Shown: positions 1 through 7,588 of the stretch, piece after piece
How the letters are laid out: each line of letters begins with the position of its first letter
How positions within the stretch are numbered: position 1 is the stretch's first letter
Assembly (NCBI GenBank): GCA_013054445.1
Contig: JAAMPI010001726.1
Coordinates: forward strand, 1-11,027
Direction: 5' to 3'
Source of the DNA: Cudoniella acicularis
Taxonomy: Eukaryota; Ascomycota; Leotiomycetes; Helotiales; Helotiaceae
DNA: 11,027 nt
Made by a program: the position numbers and the translations under genes
The notes under the pieces: model-generated
What the model saw: only the letters and a program-made list of their open reading frames with translations
Database searches by the model: none
Told to the model about the DNA's origin: nothing

Positions 1-119
1 CTTCTTGTGTTGGGTTTTGGAATATTTAAGTTTGAAAGTTTGGATTTTATAGTGGACTAGTGGTGGGGTGAGGGTTGAGTGTTAGATAGAATGGTGGTGT
101 GAAGAGAAGGGGTGGGTAT

Positions 120-153
120 TGACAGCAAATGACAGCAACTGAAACTTGGCAAC
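120..153 (+). repeat. TGACAGC cluster A
   Basis: Two exact TGACAGC cores begin at 120 and 130, followed by a TGGCAAC variant at 147. The first spacing is 10 bp, not the 18 bp of the other clusters, so this copy is irregular. The plus-strand flank upstream (60-119) is very G/purine-rich, as before clusters F, H and J. The segment GTTTGAAAGTTTGGA near 31 recurs before cluster D near 4003. It lies about 260 bp beyond the stop codon of the 414-980 gene. Confidence 0.6.
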
Positions 154-413
154 ATAAATTCTCATTGCTTAAGCCCACCTTCAAACGTTCAAGAGTCCCA
201 TCAAATGTTCACAACTGTGAAAATTACAGCTTCAAAATTGTGTGTCGTAACTCGTGACCAGATTTCATTATTAATAACCCAAAAACCCTTAGATTCTACC
301 TCAACTTTGCTCTTTCAACGCAGATATGCTACTACTATATCCTCGCCCTTACCCCGATACCTCTCCCCTTCTCCCACGTTCTACACCTCGCCACACTGGC
401 AAATCACTTCCTC

Positions 414-980
414 CTACAAAGCCATGACAAGACCGACGAATCCAGCAGCCGCGGCACCAGCAGCCCCTAAGGGGAAAGGTGTACTTGCTGCACCGGCCTT
501 GCTAGTGCTAGTAGAAGTGGGTTGCGGAATGAAACCTGAGAGGCCGTCTGCCGTAATGATTGAATTTTCAGCGTTATAAACGCTAGAGAAAAAAGGTTGG
601 ACCTCAGTAGGCAGGAGACTGATAGCGGTTATGGGATTATTCCCTGTGAGAGCGTTGACGGAAGATTCCCACGAGGAAACTGCATTGGCGATTGCGGTGT
701 TTGTTGCTACTAGGGCACTGAGGCTAGACCAGCCCGGCTGCGTTGGGAGTGCAGATATGAAGGAGGCTAGTTGAGATAAGGCTGTGGATTCTTGGGGAGT
801 CAAGCTCCTATTTCAGACAAATACATGTCAGTCCAATCTTTATTGAAGATGTTATTGGAGTAGAACGTACGTGGAATTTTGGATGGCGCCAAAAGCTGCA
901 GTTTGACGAGGAGCAATGGGCTCGGCAATCGCAACAGATGCAAGGAGGCCAGCGGCAGTGAAGAGAGAAGTGAAACGCAT
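414..980 (-). CDS. Small secreted, probably GPI-anchored surface protein (one intron)
   Basis: No known family is recognised. The model joins exon 980-871 to exon 807-414 across a 63-nt intron (870-808; donor GTACGT, branch CTGAC at 831-827, acceptor TAG) and gives 167 residues. Residues 1-19 (MRFTSLFTAAGLLASVAIA) form a classical signal peptide ending in an Ala-x-Ala site. The mature part is rich in Ser, Thr and Ala. A Ser/Thr stretch (about 133-150) precedes a hydrophobic Ala/Gly-rich C-terminus ending GFVGLVMAL, as expected for GPI attachment. The N-glycosylation sequon N35-S36-T37 is completed across the splice junction. Both exons joining in frame with all three splice signals is strong support. 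It probably sits at the membrane or cell wall. A TATA-like element lies 140 bp upstream. Function is unknown, and an effector or wall role is only inference. Confidence 0.85.
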
Positions 981-1121
981 GATGAGGATTAAAGGATTAG
1001 ACTGGGGGTTTCAAGAATATTGAAATATTGTAAAAGCAGTAAACTTTAACAGGAAGTGGGATTGAGAAGATGATAGAATGTGATCGTGATTTGAATTCAT
1101 CCGATTGCGAAGGAGTACATC

Positions 1122-1129
1122 CTTATAAG
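1122..1129 (-). promoter_or_regulatory. TATA-like element of the secreted-protein gene
   Basis: The octamer CTTATAAG (read TTATAAGG into the flank on the minus strand) lies about 145 bp upstream of the ATG at 980. That leaves room for a 5' untranslated leader of about 110 nt. It is the best core-promoter candidate here. The octamer is palindromic, so it does not fix orientation itself. Confidence 0.45.
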
Positions 1130-1164
1130 TGCAGGAAAGCAAGTCCGGACACGAGTGGCGCATT

Positions 1165-1722
1165 TCAGGCCGCCAGTAATCCAACAAACTCCAACTCTTG
1201 GCAGCCTGTTACTTGACAATTGAGAGTCCTTCCTTCGTAAGTAGTTGGTCGCAAAATGAATTCCTTCAAATTTTGTATACCTGTCACTGCTGTGCCACTA
1301 GCCGCATGAAAAATCCAACAACATGAGCCCCAACCCTGCCTTGCAGGAGGTTGGAACTGGGTCAGCGGTAACGTAGGTAAGATTTTGACAGCATATGATT
1401 GGTTAAGAGAATTGACAGGAGAGTTTGCAGTCCATACTGTAGACTCCAACTGAGAAAGTCTTTCGGAATTTTCTCTTGGGGCTGTGCGGCTCAAGCCTGA
1501 GGACCCTGAAACTTGGAACCAACTACCAATACGAGAGGCACAGCGAGGTGCACTTGTGCCTAAACAACAATATGTGCGAGTGCTGTATTGTTGGTGCGGT
1601 CTATTATAGGAATGATTCTTTGATATCTGTGCAATAGGGGTGAAGATTTCTACGAAGATGGTGAAGATGGGAGTCTTCCGCTGACCAATCATCACCGGGT
1701 GGTCCGTGCTGCCTTTCAACAT
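1165..1722 (-). CDS. Uncertain 185-residue open reading frame containing cluster K
   Basis: This is the longest uninterrupted frame after the 2EXR gene, with an ATG at 1722. The product has no recognisable domain, no signal peptide and no membrane segment, and an ordinary composition with several Cys residues. The Val-Asn / Ala-Val pair near residues 103-113 is encoded by TGACAGC cluster K read in reverse, in the same frame (Ala-Val as GCT-GTC) that stays open across the other clusters. Its start overlaps the end of the candidate at 1716-2333. It could be a real gene, one copy of the array family with a longer open frame, or a chance frame. Confidence 0.25.
   Translation of the reverse strand: MLKGSTDHPVMIGQRKTPIFTIFVEIFTPIAQISKNHSYNRPHQQYSTRTYCCLGTSAPRCASRIGSWFQVSGSSGLSRTAPRENSERLSQLESTVWTANSPVNSLNQSYAVKILPTLPLTQFQPPARQGWGSCCWIFHAASGTAVTGIQNLKEFILRPTTYEGRTLNCQVTGCQELEFVGLLAA
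1369..1419 (+). repeat. TGACAGC cluster K
   Basis: The elements are TAACGTA at 1369, TGACAGC at 1386 and TGACAGG at 1413, with a weak TAAGAGA at 1404. The segment 1369-1392 aligns with 5563-5587 of cluster F, sharing TAGGTAAG between two cores. This argues for common descent and not only for a shared short motif. The 17-bp first spacing equals 18 bp with one base deleted. On the minus strand a TATAAT element at 1609-1604 lies about 190-235 bp before the cluster, but no ATG follows it closely. Confidence 0.5.
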
Positions 1723-2333
1723 CCAACATCAGCTCCAAGATCCACCACTAACACCACGCCATCCTCATTAAAATACACGCAATTTTCCAGCAGCGCCATT
1801 CCCGCGGCGTTCTCCGCTTTGCCGTACTTCTCAGGCTCGTCGAAGCATTCTAATCCATATGCCGCCGCAGGAACAGCACACCCGGCCCAAGTTACCCAAT
1901 CCGATTCCTCCAAGCCACAACATTGATGCCTGAAAAACCAGGGCTTGTGGCGAATCCTCGAATTTCGACTATTATACAATTTACACGAATTGAACCTATG
2001 AGAATATTCGATTCGAATCGAATGGATACCATGGGAGTCCAAGAAGAAAAGCGAACGGTTTTACGAACGAACGAACGGAATTCTGGTGGATAGCGGGAGA
2101 TATAAGGGAATGCAAATATGCGACCCCAAGAGTTGGAGGCATATGTGCCTGCTTTTGCTGCTGGCGAGGAACGCAAGATACGCGGGCTTAAGTGCGGTGG
2201 AAGAGCCGGATACATCATTCATGATGGCGGATTTGAGCACTAAGGGGGTTTGGGTAATGGCCCTGCTCTTAGTGGAGACGGAGGGACCATGAAGAGCGCA
2301 ATGTGAGTCTGAGTCGATTACCTTTTCTAGCAT
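1716..2333 (-). CDS. Possible two-exon Cys-containing protein, unrecognised
   Basis: The model joins exon 2333-2065 to exon 1929-1716 and gives 160 residues. The acceptor GGTTTTTCAG ending at 1930 is excellent. A GTAAAA donor at 2064 keeps the frame, but the 135-nt intron lacks a convincing branch site. The second exon has a coding-like excess of G at first codon positions. It encodes an acidic, Ala/Gly-rich segment with six cysteines (QCC, AGC, LEC, ENC and a C-terminal GC). The first exon has many C-ending codons and no signal peptide. No family is recognised. The exons may belong to different genes or be relics, and the plus strand is also open at 1699-1926. Confidence 0.3.
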
Positions 2334-2712
2334 GATAGAGATGGAGAGATCAGATACTAGGGTTAGCAGCCCGAGTGTTGGTCAAGTGACAGAGCACGTC
2401 GGAGTCTGAAAATACCAGAGTTTGGAGCTGGGTATGTGAATGTGTAATGCCAGCGTCGACAAGATGTCACACAATCTTTGAAAGCATATAAATCCTCATC
2501 GCCTCCTAATAGAGATCTTTTTTTCACTCAAGAGACAGAGACAAAAAGAAAAAGCGAAATCGCACTCGATGCGTCTGTGAAGGTAGTTTCTTCTATTCAT
2601 GTTTTGTATTTCCACAACTTCCAGGTCAAGTCGCTTGATTTTTTCTCATGCCATTTCATTATATTCTCCCTTGGGGCTAATGTAGATTTGGGTTTGCGAA
2701 GAGGATGAGGCT

Positions 2713-2737
2713 TGACAGCAGCGGAGCAGTTGACAGC
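2713..2737 (+). repeat. TGACAGC cluster B
   Basis: Two exact TGACAGC cores at 2713 and 2731 are exactly 18 bp apart, followed by CACTATATCCCTCC. Nearly the same right flank follows cluster C. On the minus strand this reads Ala-Val, four residues, Ala-Val. A further reverse-frame Ala-Val pair (GCT-GTC) lies near 2835. Confidence 0.65.
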
Positions 2738-2930
2738 ACTATATCCCTCCTATCGACCCACGTTTCTTCTTTTCCCACTCTTTTGTCGTCGCAACACCCC
2801 ATTTGCAACAAGTTTACCTTCTTCGTACGGCTTGAAAGACAGCACTGCAACCGACTTCTCTACACAAATAATCCACACCAGAGCCTTTTGGTCATTACCA
2901 AGAGAGAAGAGAGTTTAAGGGGGTGGGTGA

Positions 2931-2936
2931 TTTATA
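2931..2936 (-). promoter_or_regulatory. TATA element, unit B
   Basis: TATAAA on the minus strand is followed by a C/T-rich stretch (2925-2900) of the kind found at fungal transcription starts, and by an ATG at 2895. It lies about 200 bp to the right of cluster B. Confidence 0.3.
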
Positions 2937-3354
2937 GTCTTGTATGTGGGTCTTGAAGCTAGTGGTTCCGTGGTTTAGTGAAAGAAATGATCTTTTGAAT
3001 CAAAAACCTTTTACTTCCGAACTCGAATGTTAAGTTTAATATCCATCACTTTCATTTCTCCATATTTTGGTCTCTGTCTAAGTATTGATAGCACTGTTAA
3101 CTTTTGCCTGAGACCCACATACCCCGGGAGTATATAGACCCTTCATTTCTCTCATAAAGTCCTTTCTTTATCAGCATTAGAGATGTTCAACGAACGGAGA
3201 TAAGGTGGCTGCCAGGCCTGAGACGTCATACCCCACCTGGTACCCTTTCAATACCGTTTTCCACTTTCATGCATCTTGCATGAAGAGGATATTGAGTATC
3301 TGCATTTGCAAATCGAAGTAGCAAGAGACCTGGGCAGGAGCAAAGAAAAGTTAT

Positions 3355-3379
3355 CGGCAGCGGCGGGATAGATGACAGT
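3355..3379 (+). repeat. TGACAGC cluster C (degenerate)
   Basis: CGGCAGC at 3355 and TGACAGT at 3373 are 18 bp apart. The right flank AATATCCCTCCC matches that of cluster B. This is a decayed copy that would not be recognised without B. A minus-strand frame from 3510 to 3226 crosses it but shows no domain. Confidence 0.5.
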
Positions 3380-4036
3380 AATATCCCTCCCTTGCTAGGA
3401 ACAATAGTATTCCTTGTTTTAATGTCTGTTTTTGAAAGTTTGGGAGAATGCACAAGTAGAGCAGCGAGAAGACCCCGGTTTAACGTAGAACCTACAATGT
3501 CATTTATCACTTGTCTAGATTAGGAGACATTGTAAGCATATGTTGGTGGTTCTGCGTCCATCTCAACAATGCCGCGGTTAAAGTACTACGTTTTCCCCTA
3601 GGATTTAATATGATGACGAGTTGTATTGGAGAGTTTTGAGTTCAATGCGACATATTTCTGGCATTTCATTGTGGAGCTAGTGGGTCTGCCAGAAAGAGTG
3701 GTGTCGAGTTTACGTTGAAGTGAACGCTAGATCCCACTTTCACTTTCAAAGGGGTGATGAGGTAGCCCAAGGCGAAACCCGAGGGTAACAACATGGATTC
3801 TACTTATACTCTAAAAATCATTCTCTCTAGTTTCCTATTCGCAAAAATGGTACGTGAAGGTTAGATACCAAATGGGGTGCTAGTAAATGCTTCCTTTTCA
3901 ACAATTTAGATTCAAACAATATAGAGTGCAGTGAAAGATTGCAACTCAGGATTAGGTCATAGATGGTAGTTATTTTCGTCTGTTTAATAGGCTTATACTT
4001 ATGTTTGAAAGTTTTGAGATTGTGTAACAGTGGGGT

Positions 4037-4097
4037 TGACGGCAGTAAAATGATTAACAGCGGCAGCATGGCTGACAGCAGTTCGGGAGATGACAAC
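4037..4097 (+). repeat. TGACAGC cluster D, four phased copies
   Basis: Four elements at 4037 (TGACGGC), 4055 (TAACAGC), 4073 (TGACAGC) and 4091 (TGACAAC) each lie exactly 18 bp apart. This is the best specimen. The 11 bases between cores are not conserved, so it is not an ordinary minisatellite. A fifth core-like TAACAGT at 4025 is out of phase by 6 bp. The minus strand reads Ala/Val pairs every six residues for four repeats without a stop. Confidence 0.75.
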
Positions 4098-4175
4098 ACT
4101 CTGCCGCTCCTAGCTCTCCAATGTTTCCACATGATTATAGGTGGTGCTCTTCGCATCAGGCCTTCAAAGTCTTAC

Positions 4176-4258
4176 TAGAAACTGTGCGTTCGGCCTGCAA
4201 ACATACAATAATATATGGCCCAGAGAACAGGGAAGAATGACGATTCTTGCTGATTCAT
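4176..4258 (-). CDS. Candidate first exon of a small gene, unit D
   Basis: The ATG at 4258 lies 64 bp after a minus-strand TATAAG (4322-4317) and a C/T-rich stretch. It opens 27 hydrophobic codons beginning MNQQESSFFPVLW, then a stop, or a GTAAGA donor at 4175. Splicing from this donor into the Ala-Val frame of cluster D needs an unusual GAG acceptor near 4099. The exon is therefore suggestive, and the complete gene is not established. No homologue is recognised. Confidence 0.2.
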
Positions 4259-4316
4259 TTTTTGCTCTAGTGATAAGCTTAGCTATCTTGTAGAGTAGAG
4301 ATATCTTAAATAATCA

Positions 4317-4322
4317 CTTATA
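4317..4322 (-). promoter_or_regulatory. TATA element, unit D
   Basis: TATAAG on the minus strand is followed by CTCTACTCTACAAG (a possible initiator) and by an ATG at 4258. It is 225-285 bp right of cluster D. Confidence 0.3.
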
Positions 4323-4531
4323 GGCCTCACGTGAATTAGAGCACGAGTTTTCCTTGAAGGATTTAAGTAAAACAATACTTATTCTCATATTCAATCATAT
4401 TGTAATTCTCTATTTATTGACAAGCTTTACCACTCCCAAAGAATTGGATCTCGATTGGGGTATAAAACCCGCCTCTTTAGGAAGGGATACCCTTCTCAAA
4501 CAACTAAGACTACGACCGAGAAAAGTGGCTG

Positions 4532-4684
4532 ATGGGACTGTGCAGCCGTTTTGCTCCGCTTGCGGATTTGCCCTTGCATGATCAAGATAAATACCCACGA
4601 TCATTAGCAACCAAAAACGCTACAGCTAGGTTATGTCTTGTCTACCTTTTGAAAATCGACAATGAGAGCGCGAATAACAGTTGA
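4532..4684 (+). CDS. Short plus-strand frame ending in cluster E, uncertain
   Basis: A 50-codon frame begins MGLCSRFAPLADL 71 bp after a good TATAAAA element (4461-4467). Its stop codon TGA (4682-4684) is the first three bases of a TGACAGC core. It contains one N-glycosylation sequon (N-A-T) and a short hydrophobic run. The start context is poor and nothing like it is recognised. It overlaps the minus-strand model at 4626-4891, so at most one is likely to be real. Confidence 0.15.
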   Translation: MGLCSRFAPLADLPLHDQDKYPRSLATKNATARLCLVYLLKIDNESANNS

Positions 4685-4891
4685 CAGCAAGAAAGAAACT
4701 GACAGCAGCTTGTTGAAATGACTGCAAACAGATGGATGACAAAGCTATTACACGATTTCCAAGTGCGAAGAGAAGGTTCTCGAGTTTTATACCTGGTAGG
4801 AAATCTCAGCTGGAAGTTCAAGGAATAATAGGCACATAAGCCTTGCCTGGTTACCTATACTTTGAATCACAAAACCAGGGTCACTGTCCAT
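4626..4891 (-). CDS. Candidate two-exon small protein, unit E
   Basis: Exon 4891-4793 (33 codons, starting MDSDPGFVIQ, with a hydrophobic patch around MCLLFLEL) ends in CAG at a GTATAA donor. A 71-nt intron (4792-4722) ends in CTGTTTGCAG. Exon 4721-4626 then continues in phase into the Ala-Val frame (SFQQAAVSFFLAV) and ends after 31 codons, giving 64 residues. A TATAAA lies 53 bp upstream of the start codon (4944-4939). Weak points are the lack of a consensus branch site and a short upstream ATG frame at 4904. No family is recognised. A GGTATAAAAC that looks like a TATA box at 4793-4784 is, in this model, the splice donor. Confidence 0.25.
4682..4743 (+). repeat. TGACAGC cluster E
   Basis: Cores lie at 4682 and 4700 (both TGACAGC), 4719 (TGACTGC) and 4737 (TGACAAA), with spacings of 18, 19 and 18 bp. 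A TAACAGT directly abuts the first core at 4675. The single 19-bp step is a one-base slip from the phase. Confidence 0.65.
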
Positions 4892-4938
4892 GGTAAGAGA
4901 ACATCGCTGTAATGACGAGTGTTAGGGTAAATTTACGG

Positions 4939-4944
4939 TTTATA
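4939..4944 (-). promoter_or_regulatory. TATA element, unit E
   Basis: TATAAA on the minus strand lies 53 bp before the ATG at 4891 and 200-265 bp right of cluster E. Confidence 0.3.
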
Positions 4945-5000
4945 ATTGCTTTTCAAGTTTCAGTAAAGACTTTCCAGGACAAGTGAAATTTGTTTAGTGT

Positions 5001-5319
5001 AGGGGCGCCAGGGGGTCGCTCGCTAAAATTCAGTGTGCAAGCGCAGTAGCGATCAGTTGCTTAAAAGTATCGCACTCCCTTGCAAAACAGTAACTACTTG
5101 ATTTCAAAATTTTACGACCAACTAATTAACTCTTAAGCACAAAATACATAAAAAATCAATTAGGAGCAACTGCGTTATTATATAATCGGCTTCAAATTTA
5201 ATGTGCGCAAAATAAGTTTGAATCATGATTGAATAGGGGCTACTCGCTAAATTACAGCGCGCAGGCCCCTATACATTCGGGCGGAAGTCCCTGTAAGGTA
5301 GCGACAATCGCTCAATTTT
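5001..5319. repeat. Diverged internal repeats, possible non-autonomous element remnant
   Basis: A segment of about 20 bp with the pattern CTAAAATTCAGTGTGCA occurs at 5022-5042, 5191-5212 and 5246-5266 in diverged form. The first and last copies both follow AGGGGC and a TCGC motif. A second shared block, GTAGCGA followed by CGCT or TGCT and A/T-rich bases, occurs at 5046-5066 and 5298-5319. The interval E to F holding this element is about 200 bp longer than the other array units, which fits an insertion. No target duplication or transposase is visible, so a MITE-like remnant is inference. Confidence 0.4.
5233..5272. repeat. Hairpin with ATAGGGGC / GCCCCTAT arms
   Basis: The 8-bp arms at 5233-5240 and 5265-5272 are perfect inverted repeats. 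An inner CGCT / AGCG pair extends the fold. It sits at the right part of the repeat element described at 5001-5319 and may be one of its ends. Confidence 0.5.
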
Positions 5320-5545
5320 GAAGCTTCTCGAATTTCTTTGCTCGAATATAAAAGGTAGCCCAAGCATAGGAAGATATGAAAATACTTCACAATCCCCGGG
5401 ATATCTGCCGCTGGGGATATTTGAGTTGTTTATCACGATAAATTTAATTTGAGAATAGATAAAGGGATGGAATCAATGGATTTAGAGTGAATGCAGCTAA
5501 AGTTGAGTGGTTTAGAGACTTGTGGTAAGAAGAAAAGGGTATGTT

Positions 5546-5605
5546 TGACGGGTTGAGAGGTGTGACAGTAGGTAAGTATCTAACAGCAGACGAAAAGGTG
5601 ACAGC
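5546..5605 (+). repeat. TGACAGC cluster F
   Basis: Cores lie at 5563 (TGACAGT), 5581 (TAACAGC) and 5599 (TGACAGC), exactly 18 bp apart, with a TGACGGG 17 bp upstream at 5546. The left flank is purine-rich. The minus strand reads Ile-Ala-Ala-Val, then Ala-Val and Thr-Val six residues apart, right after a good TTTCAG acceptor. Confidence 0.7.
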
Positions 5606-5666
5606 AGCAATTACTTCACTCTGAAATTTGAGAGTTTCTTTATCCGGAATATATTAGTAAAATACT

Positions 5667-5744
5667 AAAATGAAGCTTGAAGAGTATAAGGTGTGGGAGC
5701 CACGAGGGCTTCGAATAATAAAGAAGGGGGGCGTATTCTTTCAT
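5667..5744 (-). CDS. Candidate first exon of a small gene, unit F
   Basis: An ATG at 5744 lies 67 bp after a minus-strand TATATAAG (5813-5806). It opens 34 codons with a hydrophobic second half (MKEYAPLLYYSKPSW then Leu/Ile/Phe-rich) before a stop. The boundary given marks a possible GTATTT donor. A TACTAAT branch-like site and a TTTCAG acceptor follow, but that splice runs into a stop, so this copy is either broken or modelled wrongly. Confidence 0.15.
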
Positions 5745-5805
5745 TCTGGCCCCAAATAGATTGCCTTGATCTTGATACTTAGAATTTTTCTAGACTCCCT
5801 TCACT

Positions 5806-5813
5806 CTTATATA
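5806..5813 (-). promoter_or_regulatory. TATA element, unit F
   Basis: TATATAAG on the minus strand lies 67 bp before the ATG at 5744, counted from its TATAAG core. It is 205-260 bp right of cluster F. Confidence 0.3.
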
Positions 5814-6145
5814 TCTGTCGGTTTAAAATTCACCTATGATAGAAAACAATTTTTCTGTCCTTCGCATACAGTTACTAGATTTCTATAAAAGGAAAGTCAG
5901 ATAGGCCTCATGCAGAGAGAATTTTTAACACCGTCCTGCTGTTTCCCAGAAATTATTCGAGGATGAAGAACCTTGGGAAAGAAAGAAAGTTCGGTGGAGA
6001 GAAAGCGGTTATTCTATTCAGTGGAGCCTATTTTTGAAACTTTTTGTGATATATATTGAATACCTTCTACAGTGAGTTGCAGATGGTAAGAACAAATGGG
6101 GAGGTGTGTTGATCTCGTCAGAGTGTTTCTCTGCTAGATGACATT

Positions 6146-6165
6146 CCGTGGCTTCTCTTCCACGG
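6146..6165. repeat. Short inverted repeat
   Basis: CCGTGG and CCACGG form a perfect 6-bp stem with an 8-nt loop. There is no adjacent gene end, so a terminator role is not supported. Confidence 0.4.
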
Positions 6166-6271
6166 TTGCTGATGCGAGAATTCGGCTCTTTATTACATGT
6201 ATGTTTTATTAGAACCTTAGGTGAAGCTGGTACGAAGTGGTTTAAGAGAATTCAAATTGGCGAAGTGAGTA

Positions 6272-6314
6272 TGACAGCAGAAAAATAAATAACAACAGCA
6301 AAAAGCTTAATAAC
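6272..6314 (+). repeat. TGACAGC cluster G (decayed)
   Basis: TGACAGC at 6272, TAACAAC at 6290 and TAATAAC at 6308 keep exact 18-bp spacing while the core decays. The right flank AACACTCTG is shared with cluster D. Confidence 0.55.
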
Positions 6315-6387
6315 ACTCTGTCACCTACTTCCTTAAACTCAGAAGCCGGATACCGAGTAAATTAATACCTCTGCACACTCTGCCCTG

Positions 6388-6471
6388 TCATAACCAAACG
6401 TAGACGAGAAAAAATAATTTTAACCTCCCTATCAGCCCCGCTAAAGCCAGCGTGAAGGAAAGCGATGTCAT
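6388..6471 (-). CDS. Candidate short hydrophobic frame, unit G
   Basis: An ATG at 6471, 67 bp after a minus-strand TATAAA (6538-6533), opens 27 codons reading MTSLSFTLALAGLIGRLK and then Leu/Phe/Val-rich residues, ending in TGA. It resembles a signal peptide or signal anchor. The same length (27 codons) and TATA distance occur in units D and I. Splicing onward into the Ala-Val frame is possible but not resolved. Confidence 0.2.
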   Translation of the reverse strand: MTSLSFTLALAGLIGRLKLFFLVYVWL

Positions 6472-6532
6472 CGCCTATTTGGGTCAGCTTTTTGGCTCTA
6501 CTGATGGGGTTAGAGATGGGACATGGAATAGC

Positions 6533-6538
6533 TTTATA
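6533..6538 (-). promoter_or_regulatory. TATA element, unit G
   Basis: TATAAA on the minus strand lies 67 bp before the ATG at 6471 and 220-260 bp right of cluster G. Confidence 0.3.
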
Positions 6539-6932
6539 GAAGATTTTTCCCTTGAAGTGAGGCTTAGAAGGGGTAGTGCTTCTTCTCGTTCAGCTGCGAA
6601 TAAGCGATTGTGTCGGTGGGGGGTGTGGAGGAATTACGCTTCACAAAACAATTCAGTAACTTTCATACTACTTACTCACTGACCTGAATCAAAAGGTTTA
6701 ATATATTACCCTGTAAGTCCAAGGCCGGGTTTGAAACCCTGAAGCTTGATCAATGGTAATCACAATGGAGGACATGTGGTGGTGCTCGGATTAGGGAGGA
6801 ATAGAATTTATATTGCTATATGTAATGCAAACAGATTCTTTTCTTTTGCAACAAAAATTGAAAACATGTATTTTAGAAGCTGGAGCTTGAGGTGGGGAAA
6901 AATCGAACTCGCGAGAAAGAGTGAGTGGGAAG

Positions 6933-6979
6933 TGACAGTGAAAGGAGAGATGACGGCAAACTCACCATTTCTCAACAGC
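6933..6979 (+). repeat. TGACAGC cluster H
   Basis: TGACAGT at 6933 and TGACGGC at 6951 are 18 bp apart. A CAACAGC at 6973 is 22 bp further on (18 plus 4). The left flank is purine-rich and the minus strand downstream is strongly C/T-rich. A minus-strand frame of 75 codons (7035-6808) crosses the cluster in the Ala-Val frame, without a recognisable domain. Confidence 0.55.
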
Positions 6980-7197
6980 AACCCCATGAAAAACCAAGGC
7001 AACATACTGCAATGCACAATTTTGAAGACTTCCAATCTAGCTATTACCCCTCTGAGTACTCAAACAGCCAAACCTTACGTGCCAACACCGTGGCGGTTCT
7101 CCTATTCCATTCTCAAACAATCTCTCACCCCGAAGTTGAGGTACGACATGGTGTTATCCGTGATGAAATGTAAAGGAGAGTTAAAGAAGAGACTCAT

Positions 7198-7207
7198 CTT
7201 TTATATA
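7198..7207 (-). promoter_or_regulatory. TATA element, unit H
   Basis: TATATAAAAG on the minus strand is followed by the C/T-rich GTCTCTTCTTTAACTCTCC and by an ATG at 7149. That ATG opens only 15 codons. The element is 226-272 bp right of cluster H. Confidence 0.35.
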
Positions 7208-7588
7208 GGTTCTAGAAACATATTTTAGTGATGAAATAATTAACGATTATTAAGTTTGGTGATTTGCAGTCGTTGCTTCTGTTTTAAGTAGAGACTAGAG
7301 AGCATACTTGTTGCGAGGTAAGTTATACAAACAGAGGCAAGGAGGAAGATTTACACCCCCTCCTCTTTTTTCTCCCCCCTTTTCAAGAAATAATAACTCA
7401 CAATAACAGAGTATTTCTTCTTCGAAGTGTTCTAAATTACATTATAGAAACGGTCCAAGAAGTAGAGAAACTCCCAACTCGTTTAGACAGCTTCTTAGCT
7501 TCGCAAAACAAAAGAAGACACGAATAAAACTCTAGTTGATGTTCCCCTTCCCCATCCCCTGGAATCTTGTTTGGTTATAGATCTCAAC

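Noticed and set aside
205..579. 124-codon plus-strand frame opposite the secreted-protein gene
   Set aside because: Its second half is antisense to exon 2 of a well-supported gene and its product has no domain. It is a shadow.
2063..2077. Short ACGA tandem run
   Set aside because: Only three copies, a common microsatellite level without further meaning.
2387..2393. Single TGACAGA in the 2340-2700 spacer
   Set aside because: It has no partner at 18 bp on either side, so it is not counted as a cluster.
2962..3035. tRNA-like start (GGTTCCGTGGTTTAGTG) with a partial B-box-like stretch
   Set aside because: No acceptable cloverleaf could be drawn: the anticodon stem has a 3-nt loop and the T-arm does not pair.
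6727..6739. GGGTTTGAAACCC, which resembles a Pol III B box
   Set aside because: It is a simple palindrome with no A box or tRNA fold upstream, so it is treated as chance.
6746..7228. 160-codon plus-strand frame across cluster H
   Set aside because: No domain, signal or coding-like codon pattern. It starts from an ordinary codon context and crosses a repeat cluster.
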